Assembly: GCA_018608735.1 (NCBI GenBank)
Contig: JABAYZ010000296.1
Location: 1 to 7,056, forward strand
Length of the DNA stretch: 7,056 nt
Reading direction: 5' to 3'
DNA from: Flavobacteriaceae bacterium
GTDB lineage: Bacteria; Bacteroidota; Bacteroidia; Flavobacteriales; Flavobacteriaceae
Shown: positions 5,939 to 7,056 of the stretch, one piece after another
How positions within the stretch are numbered: the stretch's first letter is position 1
Layout: every line of letters starts with the position of its first letter
Position numbers and translations under genes: made by a program
The notes under the pieces: model-generated
Seen by the model: only the letters and a program-made list of their open reading frames with translations
Database searches by the model: none
What the model was told of the DNA's origin: nothing

Positions 5939-6714
5939 TTATTTATGCCAAGTATTATGTTGCGAAAACCGCAAGTATCTTGAGACTGTGCCCGGGTCCG
6001 ACCAGCCGCCGGCGCGCATAATCGCTGCGTGTTCGTACCTCTTTATCAATAAATCCTGAGCGGCGCCCACGCGTAGCGAATTCCCTAAAACCGCCAAGTT
6101 TCTGGGCCTCTCGCATCACTTAATTTTCACGACACCGCGCTTAATGATGTCGTTTACATTGCGGTCGCATATAGCGCGGTCCCCACACTTCCCATGGTTA
6201 ATGGCGCAGAAGATGGGCTGAATTTCTTTAGGCTTTAGCCTCAGTCACTTCCTGATGAGCTTTGCACTCCTCTCGGAGCCGAACACAAGCCGACCCATCC
6301 CGTATTGGTCGGTTTACTATTTCTAATCATCCCTTTCAACGCGCCATCTGGCGTAAACTTCAGGCCGTCAATCTGAATTGCGACGAGTTCGGATCGTTGC
6401 GTCAGGAAGTCGTAGCTGACCGAGAATAGGGCGCGGATGTGCGTGCCCGTGAGTGTGTCGGGTTGGGCGGCAATCATTTTAATAAGGATGTCGTGGTTAA
6501 TCCCGGTGGCCTGCTTCTGCTCCAGGCAATTCGAGCGTTTTAGTCGGCGCACTGCAAGTTAGACGTCCTCGGTCTGTGTCTGATCCTCAAACCCCATTAG
6601 CTTATCAACTCTACGAAGCGATGAAATCCGCCGGGGTGTATAGACCCACGGTGTCAAAGGAAAGCGCAGGCGTTGATCAACCTCATTTGCGGCTAAGTAG
6701 AAATAGGCGCAATA
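5939..6714 (-). pseudogene. Decayed tyrosine-type site-specific recombinase (phage integrase family)
   Basis: Read on the minus strand from 6714 down to a TAA at 5941-5939, this 776-bp stretch is one integrase gene with few lesions. In order: ISSLRRVDKLMGFEDQTQT; a nonsense TAA at 6561-6559; RRLKRSN and EQKQATGIN; PDTLTGTHIRALFSVSYDFL; QRSELVAI with the first catalytic Arg; TPDGALKGMIR; a one-base deletion near 6303-6306 (ACCAATACGGG, where an extra T restores frame); MGRLVFGSERSAKLIRK; a TGA at 6247-6245 where Trp is expected; LRLKPKEIQPIFCAINHGK; CDRNVNDIIKRGVV; TGA at 6118-6116; SLRVGAAQDLL with the second Arg; AAIMRAGGWSDP; and SRYLRFSQHN with the nucleophilic Tyr. The His of the H-x-x-R box is Asn (codon AAT at 6082-6080). 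The far N-terminus is missing or too altered to read. G+C is about 52% in 6001-6240, against about 35% in sampled operon lines, so it is foreign to its surroundings. It cannot be active. Confidence 0.9.
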
Positions 6715-6764
6715 TTAGGGGTTTGAGGGTTCCGATAAGCTAAAGATATGTGCAATTATAATTA

Positions 6765-6793
6765 TTAACAATTTGTTTATTGGATATGATAAT
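6765..6793 (+). promoter_or_regulatory. Probable sigma70-type promoter for galU
   Basis: TTAACA at 6765-6770 and GATAAT at 6788-6793 are each one mismatch from consensus and are separated by exactly 17 bp. Transcription would start near 6800, giving a leader of about 64 nt before galU. The region is very AT-rich, so chance matches are common: a perfect TATAAT at 6757-6762 has no matching -35, and TATACT at 6794-6799 has a short 15-bp spacing from TTGTTT. The placement, just past the integrase remnant and before galU, fits galU being a separate transcription unit. Confidence 0.45.
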
Positions 6794-6813
6794 TATACTG
6801 GAAAATCTAAAAT

Positions 6814-6834
6814 CTTATTAAATTTTTTAATAAG
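6814..6834 (+). repeat. Perfect 9-bp inverted repeat in the galU leader
   Basis: CTTATTAAA and TTTAATAAG pair perfectly across a 3-nt TTT loop, 29 nt before the galU ATG. The stem has only one G-C pair and no T-tract follows it (GTTACT), so it is a poor terminator. It could be a weak RNA hairpin in the leader or a two-fold-symmetric protein site. Its function is unknown. Confidence 0.5.
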
Positions 6835-6863
6835 GTTACTTCTCAAGTAAAGGATTAATTAAA

Positions 6864-7056
6864 ATGAAATCGAAGGTTCGAAAAGCAGTTTTTCCAGTAG
6901 CAGGATTAGGAACAAGGTTTTTGCCTGCGACCAAGGCAATGCCTAAAGAGCTTTTACCCATCATAGATAAGCCACTTATACAATATGCTGCTGAAGAAGC
7001 TATTGCTGCAGGTTTGGATACATTAATATTCATTACTGGTCGTAACAAACGTGCAA
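6864..7056 (+). CDS. galU: UTP-glucose-1-phosphate uridylyltransferase GalU, N-terminal part, 3' end outside window
   Basis: The first 64 codons of a GalU, which makes UDP-glucose from UTP and glucose-1-phosphate for galactose metabolism, glycolipids and surface polysaccharide. The signature loop is complete: KAVFPVAGLGTRFLPATKAM (7-26) followed by PKELLPIIDKPLIQYAAEEA (27-46) and IFITGRNKRA (55-64). The ATG at 6864 has AAAGGA at 6849-6854, nine bases upstream, and the N-terminus is the normal short one. The wording resembles beta- and gamma-proteobacterial GalU more than E. coli GalU, but this is an impression from motifs. It has its own promoter-like region and is separated from the operon by the integrase remnant. 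GalU next to polysaccharide clusters is common, and its UDP-glucose would feed the 1257 epimerase. The remainder lies off the right edge, so integrity cannot be judged. Confidence 0.96.
   Translation, partial: MKSKVRKAVFPVAGLGTRFLPATKAMPKELLPIIDKPLIQYAAEEAIAAGLDTLIFITGRNKRA

Noticed and set aside
5949..5978. TTGCG-AAAAC-CGCAA inverted repeat flanked by CAAGTAT direct repeats after the RmlD-type gene, considered as terminator or att site.
   Set aside because: The stem is only 5 bp with no T-run, and the sequence encodes the conserved SRYLRFSQHN end of the integrase, so the repeats are most simply coding coincidence.
6083..6120. An alternative minus-strand frame reading REAQKLGGFREF upstream of the integrase SLR box, suggesting another frameshift.
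   Set aside because: The original frame also reads sensibly there (CERPRNLAVLGNSLRVG) and joins both sides without a shift, needing only one nonsense codon.
6241..6552. A 103-codon minus-strand reading frame taken as a small gene of its own.
   Set aside because: It is only the uninterrupted central piece of the decayed integrase; matching segments continue on both sides past a nonsense codon and a frameshift, and its last 20 or so residues are out-of-frame.

Overview
This window is the downstream part of a surface-polysaccharide (O-antigen or capsule type) gene cluster from an AT-rich proteobacterium. The partial galU at the right edge resembles beta/gamma-proteobacterial GalU proteins, and the SDR, phosphoglycosyl transferase and Rml-type proteins fit a Gram-negative polysaccharide locus. 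I cannot name the genus. No glycosyltransferase, flippase, polymerase or rmlB (dTDP-glucose 4,6-dehydratase) lies in the window. The assembly genes, and the source of the dTDP-4-keto-6-deoxyglucose that rmlC and rmlD-type enzymes normally use, must therefore be elsewhere.

Layout, all on the + strand unless stated: (1) 2-574, the C-terminal part of a Polysacc_synt_2-type nucleotide-sugar 4,6-dehydratase, open through the left edge; (2) 561-1244, a PglC-like monotopic phosphoglycosyl transferase that would load the first sugar phosphate onto undecaprenyl phosphate; (3) 1257-2255, a GalE-type UDP-sugar 4-epimerase; (4) 2273-3148, rmlA, which makes dTDP-glucose; (5) 3149-3491, the decayed C-terminal end of an LhgO-like FAD-dependent oxidoreductase, which explains the apparent gap; (6) 3481-4050, rmlC; (7) 4047-5069, an extended SDR of unknown sugar specificity; (8) 5066-5938, an RmlD-type reductase. 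Genes 1-8 are tightly packed, with 14-nt and 4-nt overlaps, and read as one operon.

The order then breaks. Positions 5939-6714 carry, on the minus strand, a decayed tyrosine site-specific recombinase of clearly higher G+C (about 52% by hand count of 6001-6240, against about 35% in sampled lines of the operon). Its stop codon abuts the stop codon of the RmlD-type gene. Beyond it, galU starts at 6864 with its own promoter-like sequence and a 5'-UTR hairpin, and runs off the right edge.

Working model: UDP-GlcNAc-derived sugars (gene 1, perhaps the epimerase) supply the initiating sugar handled by the phosphoglycosyl transferase. RmlA, RmlC, the SDR and the RmlD-type protein build a dTDP-deoxy-L-sugar, and GalU supplies UDP-glucose. 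The two pseudogenes record gene loss and recombination within and at the end of the cluster. Three enzymes carry substitutions at positions that are catalytic or specificity-setting in well-studied relatives: Asn for Asp in the phosphoglycosyl transferase, Asn for Lys in the 4047 SDR, and Ser at the GalE gatekeeper position.
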